Part shown: piece after piece, positions 45,852 to 56,939 of the stretch
Numbering within the stretch: position 1 is the first letter of the stretch
How the letters are laid out: the number at the start of each line of letters is the position of its first letter
Assembly (NCBI GenBank): GCA_902651635.1
Contig: CACRSC010000004.1
Location: 474,046-538,045, forward strand
Direction of reading: 5' to 3'
Length of the DNA: 64,000 nucleotides
Source of the DNA: Mastigamoeba balamuthi
Taxonomy: Eukaryota; Evosea; Mastigamoebida; Mastigamoebidae
Notes under the pieces: generated by a model
The model's database searches: none
The model's input: only the letters and a program-made list of their open reading frames with translations
Told to the model about the DNA's origin: nothing
Translations under genes and position numbers: made by a program

Positions 45852-46187
45852 GTCCGGGATCCTAGGTCCTGATGGCTGGGCTTTCCCGTGCACGGGTCAC
45901 TAAATATGGATGCTGGAGATATGCCACGAGGGAAGTGTTACTTACCCTTGGGAACCGGTGGCGTCTCCGGTTAAGGGCCGGGGCCGGACACATTGCCGGA
46001 CAGGGTCCACCGCCGCCCGAACCCAGGTGTCGAACACCAACTCATTCCTGCGGGGTGTCCCGGCGTCACTCCGTTGAGGTTGGATTTGGAGCTCGGAGGG
46101 GAGTTCCAACAGTAATAAATCTGCGGTGACGTGAGCGCTATATTTAGGGGGATATCTCCGCAGATTTTTGGTCTCATCCAATTAAGG
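45852..46187. promoter_or_regulatory. Divergent promoter transporter / RCK kinase
   Basis: 336 bp between the divergent start codons. CTATATTTAGGGGGATATCTCC (about 46138-46159) lies ~30 bp before the kinase ATG and GGAGATATGCCAC (about 45914) ~60 bp from the transporter ATG. No coding frame is supported. Confidence 0.5.
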
Positions 46188-48153
46188 ATGAACAGGTGCG
46201 CGCGCCGCTGCTCCTATGCGCGGACCCCCACTAACCCGCGGCACTCCGCGCAACAGGTACCGAATACTGAAGACGCTGGGCGATGGCACCTACGGCAGCG
46301 TCATGAAGGCCGTCCACCGCGCCACCAACGAAGTCGTCCGTTATCCACTCAAAAGCCGTTACCCCCCTCCTCCCCATGTGGCATGTGGGGGAGGGGAAGA
46401 ACCACCCACCCACGCAGACCGCCCCCCGGCACGAAACCGCACCGCAGGTGGCGATCAAGAAGATGAAGAAGAAGTACAGGAGCTGGGAGGAGTGCGTGGC
46501 GCTGCGCGAGATCAAGTCGCTCAAGAAGCTGAGCCACCCCAACGTCGTCAAGCTCAAGGAGGTCATCCGCGAGAACGACGAGCTCTTCTTCATCTTCGAG
46601 TACATGGAGTCCAACCTCTACGAGTGCGCGCAGACACGGCAGCACCACGCACACACGCACACGCACACGCGCACAACCTTTCCCCCCTCCCTGTCGACCG
46701 CGGGGCCCGGCACTGTTTCTGATGCACATGCGGTGTGATCGATGGCACACAAAAGGTGCATGAAGGACAGGGAAAAGTACTTTCCCGAGACGCGGGTGCG
46801 CAACGTGATGTTCCAGGTGCTCCAGGGCCTCGCGTACATGCACAAGCACGGCTTCATGCACCGCGACATGAAGGCACGTGATGGCCAGCGCTGCTCCCCT
46901 GCCCAGCGCCCAAAGTTTCAATTCCCTATCGGCTAAATTGAATCCGCTGCCACCCGCAACTCGCGCGCAGCCCGAGAACCTCCTCGTCACCCGCGAGACG
47001 ACGAAGATCGCCGACTTTGGCCTGGCGCGCGAGCTGCGCAGCAAGCCCCCGTTCACGGACTACGTCTCGACGCGTTGGTACCGCGCGCCCGAGGTGCTGC
47101 TGCGCAGCCCGACGTACGGGGCGCCGATCGACGTGTGGGCCGTGGGCGCCATCATGGCGGAGCTCTACACGCTGCGCCCGCTGTTCCCGGGGTCCAGCGA
47201 GACGGACGAGGTGTACAAGGTCTGCGCGGTCATGGGGACCCCGACGGCGGCCGTCTGGCCCGAGGGGCTCAAGCTGTCGCAGGCGCTCAGGCTCAAGATG
47301 CCGCAGCTCCCGCCGACGCCCCTCACGACGCTGGTGCCCAACGCAAGCCCCGAGGCCATCGACCTCATGAATGCCCTGCTCCGCGTATGCCCTGCCCCGC
47401 TGGGACCCTCTCCTCTCCTCGCTGCTCACGCCACCACGTCCGCAGTACGACCCCGCGAAGAGGCCGACGGCCGCGCAGGCGCTGCAACACCCGTACTTCC
47501 AGAAGTCGCCCATCCACCTGCCCTTCATACGCCCCGCGGCCTCCATCCGTGTCGTCGGCGAAATCAGCGGTGCGCTCCCCAATGACCACCCCCCCCTCGG
47601 ATGCCCCACCCGCGGTCAAACCCCCTCCTGACGCCTCGGGCCAGCGAGGATCGTCAACGGGGCGGACCCCTCGCAGCAGCAGCAGCAGGCGCAGCAGGCG
47701 CAGCAGGCGCAGCCCCAGCAGAAGCGCGCGGACGAGGTGAGCGTGCGCGCAGAGGCGAGGCGCAACCAGTTCCTGCGGTCAGCGCGCTACGTCGCGGGCG
47801 GCGTGCTGCCCACGACCCCGCCGCCGTCGTGCACCCCGGACTCGTCGGTGCTGCCGCGCGGGGGGCCCAAGGTCGAGGGGACGCCCGTGCGGGCCACGCG
47901 CAAGCCGCTGCTGAGCATCGCGCAGACGGGCGCCGTGGGCTCTGCGGGCGGCAAGCAGATGGCGCCGTCGGTGGCAGCGGCGCTCATGTCGCACCAGTCC
48001 AAGATCACCGCGGGGTCCGGGGCCTCGTCGCAGCAGCTCCAGCAGCAGCAGGGGGCGCCCTCGCTGTACAGCGGGGAGGCCTCGCGCGGGGCGCCGACGA
48101 TGCAGGCGCCGCAGTGGGGAGCCCCCGCAGCGTCCTCTGCGGCATCCGCGTGA
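46188..48153 (+). CDS. RCK-family (MAK/ICK/MOK) ciliary protein kinase
   Basis: The first coding exon is only 8 nt (46188-46195: M-N-R split). The next begins at 46257 and reads [20 protein letters not shown]. Further blocks: [93 protein letters not shown] with the TDY activation motif, [20 protein letters not shown] and [13 protein letters not shown]. These are nearly the human ICK/MAK sequence. The non-kinase tail is Gln/Ala-rich ([20 protein letters not shown]) and ends at 48153. The kinase controls ciliary length and intraflagellar transport turn-around and is activated by CDK20-type kinases on TxY. The intron between HRDMK and PENLL starts with GC at 46874. Confidence 0.95.
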
Positions 48154-48611
48154 GTCTGTTCCACCCCTCTCTCTCCCACTCTCTCACTCCAAATCCCCGT
48201 CGCTGCCCGCTGGGCCGCCTTCTGTGCTGACGTGCTCGCGTGGGATGGGGGTGGCTCGCCTTCCTACCTCGCAGGAGACGCCGGTTTTAGGGCGGTCGTT
48301 GCGGCGGGCTCGAGTGTTGTTGTCGGCTGTGTGGCTGAGTGTCGAGGGTTGCTTGGCTGTAAATTCCAACGTGCATCTTTCTCGGCCAGGCTGCAAGTGT
48401 CTCAGGCATAACACAATAATGCGTGGGTGTGCGACCACTGCCGGCCGAGTCCAGTTTGCGCGGCGGTTGGACCCCGCGGTTGCCCGATATTTTCCGGACA
48501 CGTGGAGGGGTTGGATATTTCCGGGCAGTGCGCCAGAATCTTACTCATCTCCTGTGACCTAACTGCACAAGAGTTACCCCACAGAGCCCCAAAGCACACA
48601 CAAGGGACGCC
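48154..48611. promoter_or_regulatory. Upstream region of diacylglycerol kinase
   Basis: A 458 bp gap. Two related words, CCCGATATTTTCCGGACACG (48483-48502) and TTGGATATTTCCGGGCAGTG (48511-48530), stand in direct repeat ~27 bp apart, about 90-130 bp before the ATG at 48612. This is the strongest doubled copy of the GATATTTYCCGG element. No gene was seen. Confidence 0.55.
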
Positions 48612-50692
48612 ATGAGCTCCTCAGACACAGCCGGCGCCATCCCGCTCGAGCTGCTCCCCGAGGGGCACACACACGGGCACGGTGCGAGCGAGGACACAGA
48701 GCTCGCCCCACCGTTTCTCGGACGTCTCGCAGACGCGCCTGCGATGTCCCCGGAGAGCGTCATCGCCTGGATACGGCGCCTGATCGTCGGCGCGGCAGCA
48801 CAGCAGGAGGTCTCGGCAACCACACAGGTGCGGGGACCGTATCACCCCTGAGATATTTTCCGGAAATAGAGGGAGAGATCCAGAAAGATCTCTCGAGAAT
48901 CTGTTAATGACGAACCGCCCTGTTCCTCGCAGGTCGAGAGCGAGCGGACGGGACGCCTCCACGAGCCCACCGGCTTCGCCACGCGCCACGCCCTGTGCCT
49001 GGTCGACAAGAGCCCGCACACCGAGTGCATGCTGTGCGAGCTGTCGCTGCGGAACGAGCCCCGCCTCTGCTGCCCCCGTGAGCGCACAGATCCGCAGCAG
49101 CAGCGCCCGTTCTCACTGCCACCCGCGGGCCCCGGGCAGAGTGCGACGGCGCGTGCCACCTCGACTGCGAGGAGGGCGCCTGCGCGATGGCGTGCGGCAG
49201 GTCCGCGAGGTCCGTGCGGGGCGACGAGCGCCACGAGTTCATGCGGTCGCGGGACCGCCGCCCCTTCAAGCTCTGCTCTCTCTGCCTCTCCCAGCTCGGC
49301 TGGCAGCGCCCGCTGCGCTGCCGCCACTGCTCCACGCTCGTGCACAGCTCGTGCGCGGCGGTGAGCGCCTCGAGCGGGCCCTGCACGCGCGCCAGGTCGT
49401 CTGTGAGCGCCCAGCCCCGCGCGCACTCGTGGGAGCGCATCGAGGCCAAGCAGAGCTCGCCAGACTGCTGCCTGTGCGGCCTCGCGGTGCGCTTCGAGAC
49501 GAGCGCCCTGCGCTGCGTGTACTGCCGCCTGGTGTGCCACCCGGACTGCGCCCAGATCGCGCAGGTGCAGCACGCGGAGACCGAGTGCACGCTGGGCGCC
49601 CTGGCGTCGCTCGTCGCGCCCCCGTGGCTCGTCTCGCAGATCCCGGGCGACGAGGCCGGCGCCCTGCAGCTCGCCCCGGACCCCCCCGGCGCCCCGGAGA
49701 CGATGCCCCTCGTCGTGCTCGTCAACACGACGAGCGGCGCGCGGCAGGGCGAGGAGCTGCTCGCGCTGCTCCGCGGCGCCCTCAACCCGGCGCAGGTCTT
49801 CGACCTCGCAGAGGGCACGGCCCCGGCGCTGCGCTTCGTCAAGGACCGTGGCAGCGCGTTCAGGGTGCTGGCCTGCGGGGGCGACGGGACCGTGAGCTGG
49901 GTCATGCAGGCGCTGCACGAGGCGGGCCTCGCGGCCCCCGTCGCTGTGCTCCCGCTGGGCACCGGGAACGACTACGCGCGCTCTGTCGGCTGGGGCGCCG
50001 GGTACACTGGCGGTCCCGTCAGGGGCCTGCTGGCCGACGTCGCCAGGGCCACGCCCGAGCCCCTGGACATCTGGGAGCTCTGCGTCGCCGAGAGCGGCAA
50101 GGAGGAGCGGAGGATCGTGTTCTTCCACAACTTCAGCATCGGGTCCGACGCGAGCGTGGCGCTGCGGTTCCACAGGAAGCGCGAGAGCAACAAGGAGGCC
50201 TACGGCAACCGCGTGTCGAACATGGCCGCGTACGCCTGGTGCGGCGTCGAGGGCTTCTTCGCGATGGACATGCGCCAGATGGACTCGTACGCCAAGCTCT
50301 GGATCGACTCGCAGGAGGTGCCGCTCTCGGGCCTGCAGGGCATCGCCGTGACCAGCGTCCTGCTCAACCACTCGGGCAAGGACCTCTGGGGGCAGAGCCC
50401 CCCGTCCTGCTTCGCGCCGCGCAGCCACTCGGACGGCCTGGTCGAGGTGATCGGGTTCAGGAACATGGCCGAGATGGGCGCGATCGAGCTCGGGATAGTG
50501 CTGCCGAGGAAGGTCGGGCAGGGGAGGACGGTGAAGATCGCCGTCGACGGGACAGCCGAGTTCCCCGCCCAGTACGACGGCGAGCCGTTTGTGCAGAGGG
50601 GCCCTGCCACCCTCGAGATCTCCAGAGTCTGGCAAGCAACAGTGCTGCGCAAGGCGGCGACAGCATCCAGCCAACTGCAAACACAGCAGTAG
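48612..50692 (+). CDS. Diacylglycerol kinase with two C1 domains
   Basis: Three exons: 48612-48828, about 48933-49078 and about 49140-50692; about 640 residues. Zinc-binding C1-like fingers come first: CMLCELSLRNEPRLCC... with CDGACHLDCEEGAC, and later CCLCGLAVRFETSALRCVYC with CHPDCAQIA. Then the catalytic domain has VVLVNTTSGARQGEELL, the ATP-binding GGDGTVSWVM and LPLGTGNDYAR. The accessory domain contains FFHNFSIGSDASVALRFH, KLWIDSQEVPLSGLQGIAVT and SHSDGLVEVIGF. DGK converts diacylglycerol to phosphatidic acid at membranes and ends DAG signalling. No EF-hands or PH domain are seen, so it is a simple type (like DGK epsilon). Confidence 0.93.
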
Positions 50693-51051
50693 TACTTTAA
50701 AGTGGATGCACACCCCAAAGAACAACACTGTGCTGTTTTCACTATAAGCTCTCTGTGGTGGGTCGTTTCCGATCTGTCTGTTCTGGTCCTTACCCCGACG
50801 ACACTGGTAAGGGTGAGGTGGGCGCGTGCTGAAGCAGCCAGCAATCATTCAAGCTTTCCAGCCATACGGAATATCTCATCCCAGAGTGGTTCAAGCGGCT
50901 CTTCTCGTATGAAGCGGCGCTCATATCTAAATAGGAGGCAATTGAAGAAGGCATTTTTCGACTTCGATTTTTCCTGCCCGTCCTTCATCTCCGCTCATTA
51001 ATTTACTTTTTTTCAAGCTCGCAAGACCTAGAAGGAGAGGAACCACCACAA
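50693..51051. promoter_or_regulatory. Intergenic region upstream of orphan family member B
   Basis: A 359 bp gap. It contains GGAATATCTCATCCC (about 50868-50882), TCATATCTAAATAGGAGG (about 50921-50938) and a T-rich tract just before the start. No coding frame supported. Confidence 0.4.
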
Positions 51052-51768
51052 ATGAGAGCCATTATCGTGTCGTTGAACACCAAGAGGACGTTCTTCCTAC
51101 TCTCGTCGTGCTCCAGGCGGTCGGACCCTACGCGTGCCGAGGCGGAGCTGAGCCAGAAGAACGCCCGTCTGTACGACTCGGCGCGCATGAAAGGGCTCGT
51201 CGCCGACAAGAAGCTGCTGATCCGCAAGGTGAACGACGCCTACCAGGTCGTGTTCGTGGATACAGAGGCCTTCTCCGTCATCGGGGGCAGGGAAGAGGGG
51301 TTCATCAAGAATGTCAAGACTCGTATGAGAGTTGCCTTCGTGCACCAGAGCCGTACGAGATACACTTCACTCACTCCCAGATCTTTCTCCTCCAAAAAAC
51401 TGAGGGTGTGTATGACGCTCCTTCCGCTTTACTCAGAGTTCCAGGAGAACCTCGCGTACTGGGATGAACAGCTGCTCTGGCTCACTGAGCAGCGTACGCC
51501 CTTCATTTCTGCCCCCCCCCCGCATTCCGTGGCTCAACTGCCTGATCTCTCCCCTCTTCCGGGGCTTCCAGTTCACGAGCCCACAGCTCTGATGGCGAGG
51601 AAGAAGGCGATGAAGCGCACCCGCACCGTACCCCCGTACTCCAAGGCCAAGAAGTCTCTGCCGCCCATGGTGGTGCTCGAGGATGACGTACCTCCGGTGA
51701 TGGAGACTGTGAATGCCCCGGTGCAGACTGTGGAACTCCCGGTGGGCATTCAGTGGCGCTTTATCTGA
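51052..51768 (+). CDS. Unrecognised protein, member B of a two-gene family (paralog at 8064-8643)
   Basis: Three exons: 51052 to about 51353, about 51439-51493 and about 51572-51768. The protein reads MRAIIVSLNTKRTFFLLSSC, ARMKGLVADKKLLIRKVNDA, YQVVFVDTEAFSVIGGREEG, RVAFVHQSQFQENLAYWDEQ and LLWLTEQLHEPTALMARKKA, then a basic, Pro/Val-rich tail to GIQWRFI. It shares all main blocks and both intron positions with the gene at 8064-8643. Only the tail differs, being ~35 residues longer here and lysine rich (RKKAMKRTRTV, SKAKKS). No known domain is recognised; a small alpha/beta domain is my guess. Confidence 0.75.
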   Translation: MRAIIVSLNTKRTFFLLSSCSRRSDPTRAEAELSQKNARLYDSARMKGLVADKKLLIRKVNDAYQVVFVDTEAFSVIGGREEGFIKNVKTRMRVAFVHQSRTRYTSLTPRSFSSKKLRVCMTLLPLYSEFQENLAYWDEQLLWLTEQRTPFISAPPPHSVAQLPDLSPLPGLPVHEPTALMARKKAMKRTRTVPPYSKAKKSLPPMVVLEDDVPPVMETVNAPVQTVELPVGIQWRFI

Positions 51769-52130
51769 CACTCCGAAATCTCCACCCAGAAGCACCGCCA
51801 GGAGCCGCAACACCCCACGACCTACCCACCCCTCGATTTGTGAATGCTAGCCAGAGACCAAAAGAGACACACAGAAGTAATTGCACCAGAAAGGGCCTCC
51901 ATCAGAAATCTGGCTGAATGGTTCACCTCGTCCTGCCCTCGTGGATGCTTTTGTGTCCATACGAAGACAACCCATGCACATTGAGAGCGAGAATCTCGGA
52001 TACTGTTTCATGGCAGCCTAGACGAGTGGGATTTCGTGCGAGCTTGTCATTCTTTGTTGCAATCCCAATCACCAGACGTGGGATCGTTTTACGCAGGCCA
52101 TTCTTGCTGCGTTTGTATCCAAAGCACCCA
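51769..52130. promoter_or_regulatory. Intergenic region upstream of the SDR gene
   Basis: A 362 bp gap. It includes AGAATCTCGGATACTGTTTC at about 51991-52010, the only element resembling the other upstream words. No gene seen. Confidence 0.3.
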
Positions 52131-53277
52131 ATGATCTCCACCCGCCGGATGTACCGCCTCGCTGGCCCCGCCGCCGAGTGCGCAGTGGCAGCAATAGGTC
52201 TGTGGGTTGCGTGCATGCTCAGCATCGCTCAGTCTCTCCTGAGGCTCGTCCGCAACCCGAGGGGCCTGATCGCACGCAACGACCTCAAGAGCATCGTCAT
52301 CGTCGGCGCCTCCAGCGGCATGGGCGCTGCCCTCGCCCGCAAGTACTCGCGCCCCGGAGTGACCATCGCGCTGGTCGCACGAAGCGCCGAGCGCCTCAAG
52401 ACGGTCGCCAGGGAATGCACCGACGGAGGAGCCAAAGTCGTAATCGGCGTGCGCCGCATCGTTCTCTGCCTCCAACCCTGCAGTGGGTCGCCACCGCGCA
52501 TGAGAAGGAGTTGGTGGAGAGGGACAGTGGGATTGGGGTTCCTCCCTCTGACTCAGTTTTTCGCGGCCCCACTCACAATTCGCCTTCTTCGACCAACTAG
52601 GAGCTCGACGTGACAAAGCCTCGGGCGTTTGACGAGTGGTTCTCGCAGCACGACAAGAAGTACCCGACGGACCTCCTGCTCTACACCGCTGGCATCCTCC
52701 TCCCGGGGGCCCGCGAGGAGCTCGGCCCGCACGCCTCGCAGGCGGACATACACATCCGCGTCGTCGAGGTGGACGCGCTGGGGGCTGCGAGGGTGGTGTA
52801 CCCCGTCTACGACGCCATGTGCGAGCGGCACAGGGGGCAGATCGCTGTGGTGGGCTCCCTGTCGGGCTTCATCAAGCTCGACACGCCTCCGGGCTCGTAC
52901 CCCGCCGCCAAGGCCGCCGTCGACTACATGGCCAGGGATCTGCGCGTCAGGGGCTCGTACCAGAACGTCTGTGTCTCGCTCGTCACCCCCGGCTGGGTCG
53001 ACACGCACATGATGCGTACGGCACACATTCAATGCCACAGATGCTGACGACACCTGCGCTCGCAGAGATGGTTCTGGGCAACGAGAAGATGCCGACGATG
53101 ATCTCTGCCGACGAGGCCGCGGACATTATCATCGACGGCGTGGACCACGGCGACGAGGTCATCACGTTCCCCGCTCTCGTGACGCTTATCGTCCGGTTTG
53201 TTGGCGTCCTTCCCGTCTCGGTGGTCGGCACTGTCTTCAGGTGGATCAACCTCACCGACTACTTCAAGCAGTACTGA
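52131..53277 (+). CDS. Membrane-anchored short-chain dehydrogenase/reductase
   Basis: Three exons: 52131 to about 52449, about 52602-53014 and about 53066-53277; about 315 residues. An N-terminal hydrophobic segment (ECAVAAIGLWVACMLSIAQ) is followed by the Rossmann glycine motif VIVGASSGMGAALARKYS, LLLYTAG in place of NNAG, IAVVGSLSGF with the catalytic Ser, and YPAAKAAVDYMARDLR with the Tyr and Lys of the YxxxK site. VTPGWVDTHM is the usual PG loop. The C-terminus (LVTLIVRFVGVLPVSVVGTV) is hydrophobic too. This architecture fits ER enzymes such as 3-ketodihydrosphingosine reductase or 17-beta-HSD/DHRS types; the substrate is not certain. Confidence 0.85.
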
Positions 53278-53500
53278 AGATCACGGTCCCCTTCCCACCG
53301 CATACGATTGACACCGCCGTGGATGACTTCTCCCAGAGGAAACGAAAAACAGAGGGCCTGAAGGGAACCCGAGTTCTTTGAAACATGCTTTGTGAGAGTC
53401 CATTGTCTGGTTCACTCTATTCCGTCGCAGTCTGCGAGTCAGAGGGACTGTGTGCGCGACGTGTGCGATGGTTCTTCCCTTTCATTTGGGGGCCAGTCAC

Positions 53501-54288
53501 TCAGGAGGATCCCACCGACGTGGAGCTCGACGTGTCGTCCGGGGGAGTGCCTTGGTGGTCGGCCACCCTCTTGGTCATGGCGCGGGCGAGCGTCAGGGAG
53601 AGCTCAGACGGGCACCCGTTCCCGATCATCGCGAGGAGCTCCTGCACCTGCGTCCTGAGCATGTCGTTCTCCTTGGTCAGCACCAGCAGCTTCGCCCCGA
53701 GCTCCTCCCTCGCGACCGCCTCCTCCTGGACTCTCTTCTCGAGCCCGAAGATGTAAAGCTGCACGGTGGGGTAAATTCCAATTGAGTGAGAAATCAATTG
53801 AATTAAATGCAGAAACCAATTCAATTCGTTTCCCGGGCCTTCTGTCGCTGGCGGAACGCGCGGGCGGCGTCGCGCTGGCGCAGGAGGCGCCTCTCCTCGC
53901 CGGGGGTCAGCGGGGACTTGGGGATGGGGGCCGAGTACTCGGGCCTGGCGCTCCTGGACTTCTCGACGTTCTTCCTGAGGAGCTCCTCGTCCACCTCGTA
54001 CTTGGCCCTCCGGCCCCTCTTGCGCCTCGCCTCCCCCTGGGGCCCCTGCCCCTCGCGCGAGTCCGAGGGTGCCGCCGCCGCCGCCGCGATGACCGAGAGC
54101 TCCATGAGGTAGTTCTCCACCTGGCTCTCGTTGCTGTCGAACGAGTCCGGACAGGCCCCTGGGTCAGTTGTTCCCCTATCCCCCATCCCGGAACGCGGGG
54201 CAGGGCGGGCGTGCCGCTCGGGGACCACAGTGATCATGGGGCACGTCGGGGCAGCCGTGCTCTGGGGATGCTGGGGCTCGACCTCCAT
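53501..54288 (-). CDS. bZIP transcription factor
   Basis: Two exons: 54288-53840 and about 53755-53501; about 235 residues. The basic region reads EERRLLRQRDAARAFRQRQK and joins LYIFGLEKRVQEE across the intron, restoring the bZIP pattern with the QR-DAARAFRQR core where most have NR-AA--CR. The zipper continues AREELGAKLLVLTKENDMLR. Just before it is a lysine/arginine patch (ARRKRGRRAKYEVDEE). The intron (about 53839-53756) carries four CAATTG/GAATT words and must start with GC, because continuing in frame to the next GT reaches a stop. The upstream 100 residues are of low complexity. It is likely a nuclear DNA-binding dimer; target unknown. Confidence 0.85.
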
Positions 54289-54724
54289 GATTCCTGGCTG
54301 GGTGTCGACAGATGTTCTGGGGTGCTAATTCTTCCGCGGAAATGGCGCCAAACTACAAACGACCTAATGACGAAATATGCTATAGTGCTGATTCCTTGTA
54401 TGCCACGTATACAGAAAATTACGTTGCAGTATCTTGGCGAATCCCTTCTTCGATGTAGGCAACTTCCCGCCAATTCCGAGGCACCTCGCTACAGCTCGTG
54501 TCCGCAAACCTCCAATCTCCAGCACGTGCCCGGGCCCGAGTGCTGTTCAGCGCTGAGATGCGGCGCTCCTGCCCCCGGCGACCTCTTCCGGGCGCTCCAC
54601 ACAGACACACTCAAAAGCAATCGCGCCGACACAGCAGTTCCCCGCTCACGTACCCCTCCCTCTTTTTCCTTCGATGCGTAGACGCCTGTTGTCTTTGGGG
54701 CATCGGTGGGGATGCGGGAACTCT
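54289..54724. promoter_or_regulatory. Intergenic region between bZIP and IFT74
   Basis: A 436 bp gap that serves as bZIP promoter (near 54289) and IFT74 3' flank. GACGAAATATGCTATAGTGC at about 54367-54386 resembles the upstream words. No coding frame was supported in either direction. Confidence 0.35.
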
Positions 54725-56628
54725 CTACAGGGGGGCCATCAGATTGGGCATCGAGGCCCCGTCGCAGACGAGCTTGTTGATGTCGGCCACGAGCGCCACG
54801 ACGTCGGCGAGTATGGGCTTGTAGTCGCTCTCGGAACGCCTGCTCTCGACGTACTCGCGGATCGTGAACAGCGTCGACTCGAGCTGGCGCAGCTGCTTCT
54901 CGGCGATCTCGAGCTGCTGCACCGACTGCGTCTCGTTGATCTGCTTGGTGAGCTGGTCGAGGTCCGACTCGACGAGGCCCGCCTCGATGCCCACGATCTC
55001 CTTCTGCCCGGCCACCCACACCTTGTCCTCGTCCAGCCGCTTCTTCTTCTTGTCGATCTCCTCGCGGATCTTGCCCACCATCGCGAAGTCCTGCAGCTCC
55101 TGCTGCAGCTTCACCGTGCGCTCCTTGAAGCTCTCGATCTCCGCCGTTATCTTCTGGTCCATGTCTGCGGGGGCGCGCATTTCTCAGTTGTGTGCTTCGA
55201 ATTGAATCTCAATTGATTCCGCGCACTCTCCATCTTCTCGAGCTCGGCACGGCGCTGCTCGAGGACCTGCTGGAGCTTCTCCTGGGTGACCTCGCCGTCC
55301 TTGACCTGCACCTCCTTTGTCACGAGGTCGTCCTGCATCTCCTTGGCCTTCTCGCTGGCGGGCGCGGCGCCCTTGTTGACGAGCCGCTTGGAGATGTGCT
55401 CGAGCAGCGCCAGGATCGTCAGCTCGATCTTGGTCTTCTGCTGCGACAGCTCCTGGCGCTGGGCGGGCGCCTTCTCGAGGAACTCGGCGAACTCGGCCTC
55501 CTTCTTCTGCGCCTCCGCGAGCTTCTCGCGCTTCTCGCGGTTGTCTGTCGACTCGCGCATCTCGACCTCCATCTGCTCCATCTGCTGGCGCAGCTGCGCG
55601 GTCTCGGCCTCGGTGTCTGCGATCGACCGCGAGATCGAGGCGATGGCCTGGTTGGTGAGCTTGATGTGCTGCAGCAGCCGCTCGCGCTCCTCGGGGATGC
55701 TCAGCTGCGAGGCGTTGAGCTCGGTCATCAGCTGCTCGCGCTTCTTGCGCAGCTTGTGCATCTCCTCGTAGAGGCCCAGGGCCTTCTGCCTGTTGGTGTC
55801 GCCCTTCATCTGCGCCTCGAGCCTCGCGGCCTCGTTGGTCAGCGCGTCGAGCTCTCCGCGCCGCTGGCGGACTTGGGCCTTGAGCTCCTCGTTCTCCTGC
55901 TTCATCGTGAAGTAGGCGTTGCGGCGCTCCTCGCCCATGCGGCCCAGCTCCTGCTGGAAGGCCTCGCGCAGCTGCTGGATCCTGCGCTCGGCCTCGGCGA
56001 TCTCGCGCTCCTTCTTGGTGCGCTCGGCGAATATCAGGTCCGCTTTCTGGCGGTCGACCTCGTTGGCCTGCGCCAGACGCGACGCCTCGGCGCGCAGGTC
56101 GGCCGCGGTGATGTCGGGCGTCGTCCGCAGCTTGTCCAGCAGCACGTTGTGGTCCGTCAGCTGCTGCTGCTGCCTCGCGACTTCATCCTGTGGTTTTTCC
56201 CGGGAGAGGATAAATATCAATTGATCATCAAAGAGGAATCGGGAACCAGAAGATACCTGAATCGCGGCGTGGCGGCGCTGGAGCCCCTGGAAATCCCTCT
56301 GCTCTGCTCCGATGTGGTCGATCTCCCTGTTCATGGCGTCCATCTCGGACTGCAGCTCCGCCATCTTGGCCCTGACCTGCCCCAGGTAGAAGTTCCTGTC
56401 CTGGACCGCCCTCCCTGGCGCCTGCGCGCCGTACGAGCTCGACGGCACGCCGTGCGACGACACGGCGGGCTTGCGGGCCACCGAGCCCGTCACGAGGCCC
56501 GCCCGCATCGACGCCGTCCCCGGGCGGCTGTTGCTCGGGGAGCCGCCCACGCCGCCGCCCGTAGGGGGCGGGCCCATGCCCATGGAGCGGCTCATGGGGC
56601 GAGCGGCGGTGCCTGGTCTCATCGACAT
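54725..56628 (-). CDS. IFT74: Intraflagellar transport protein IFT74
   Basis: Three exons: 56628 to about 56257, about 56187 to about 55229, and about 55166-54725; about 600 residues, the family size. The start is basic and Pro/Gly/Arg-rich (RPGTAARPMSRSMGMG), the tubulin-binding N-terminus of IFT74. DRNFYLGQVRAKMAELQSEM follows, matching the DKSYYLGLLRSKI block, then a near-continuous coiled coil with LTDHNVLLDKLRT, ADLIFAERTKKEREI, MHKLRKKREQLMTEL, ILALLEHISKRL, and the end motif SESDYKPI (human SQESDYQPI). IFT74 pairs with IFT81 in the IFT-B core and carries tubulin into cilia. The intron after KMEN starts GTGCG and holds a GAATTGAATCTCAATTG-type word. Confidence 0.93.
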
Positions 56629-56939
56629 GGTCTCTTCTCAAACGTGCCCTCTCGCAGCGGGGTTTGCTTGTTCTATTTTTGGACCGAATAGATTCATCTA
56701 TCTTCCCCCCCCCCCCCGTCGAGCTTGTCTCTTTCACGGCGCGGCGCATTCCAGTGCCGCTGAGGTAACACTCAAGGGGATATGACATTAGAGCACCAGA
56801 CATTCGAATTGTGCCGATGATGACAACCCAGAGATATCAGCGGAGAAGATAGGAATATCTGGGCGGCCGCCAAACACACAACAAACCCGCAGCACTGCCC
56901 CCCCCCCCCCCGCGCGCAGTCCCCGCCCCCGGCACAGCG
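56629..56939. promoter_or_regulatory. Divergent promoter IFT74 / three-RRM protein
   Basis: 311 bp between divergent start codons. It contains CCAGAGATATCAGCGGAGAA and AGGAATATCTGGGCGGC (about 56829-56866) as a near-inverted pair, and a poly-C tract (C13) at about 56899-56911. No coding frame supported. Confidence 0.5.
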
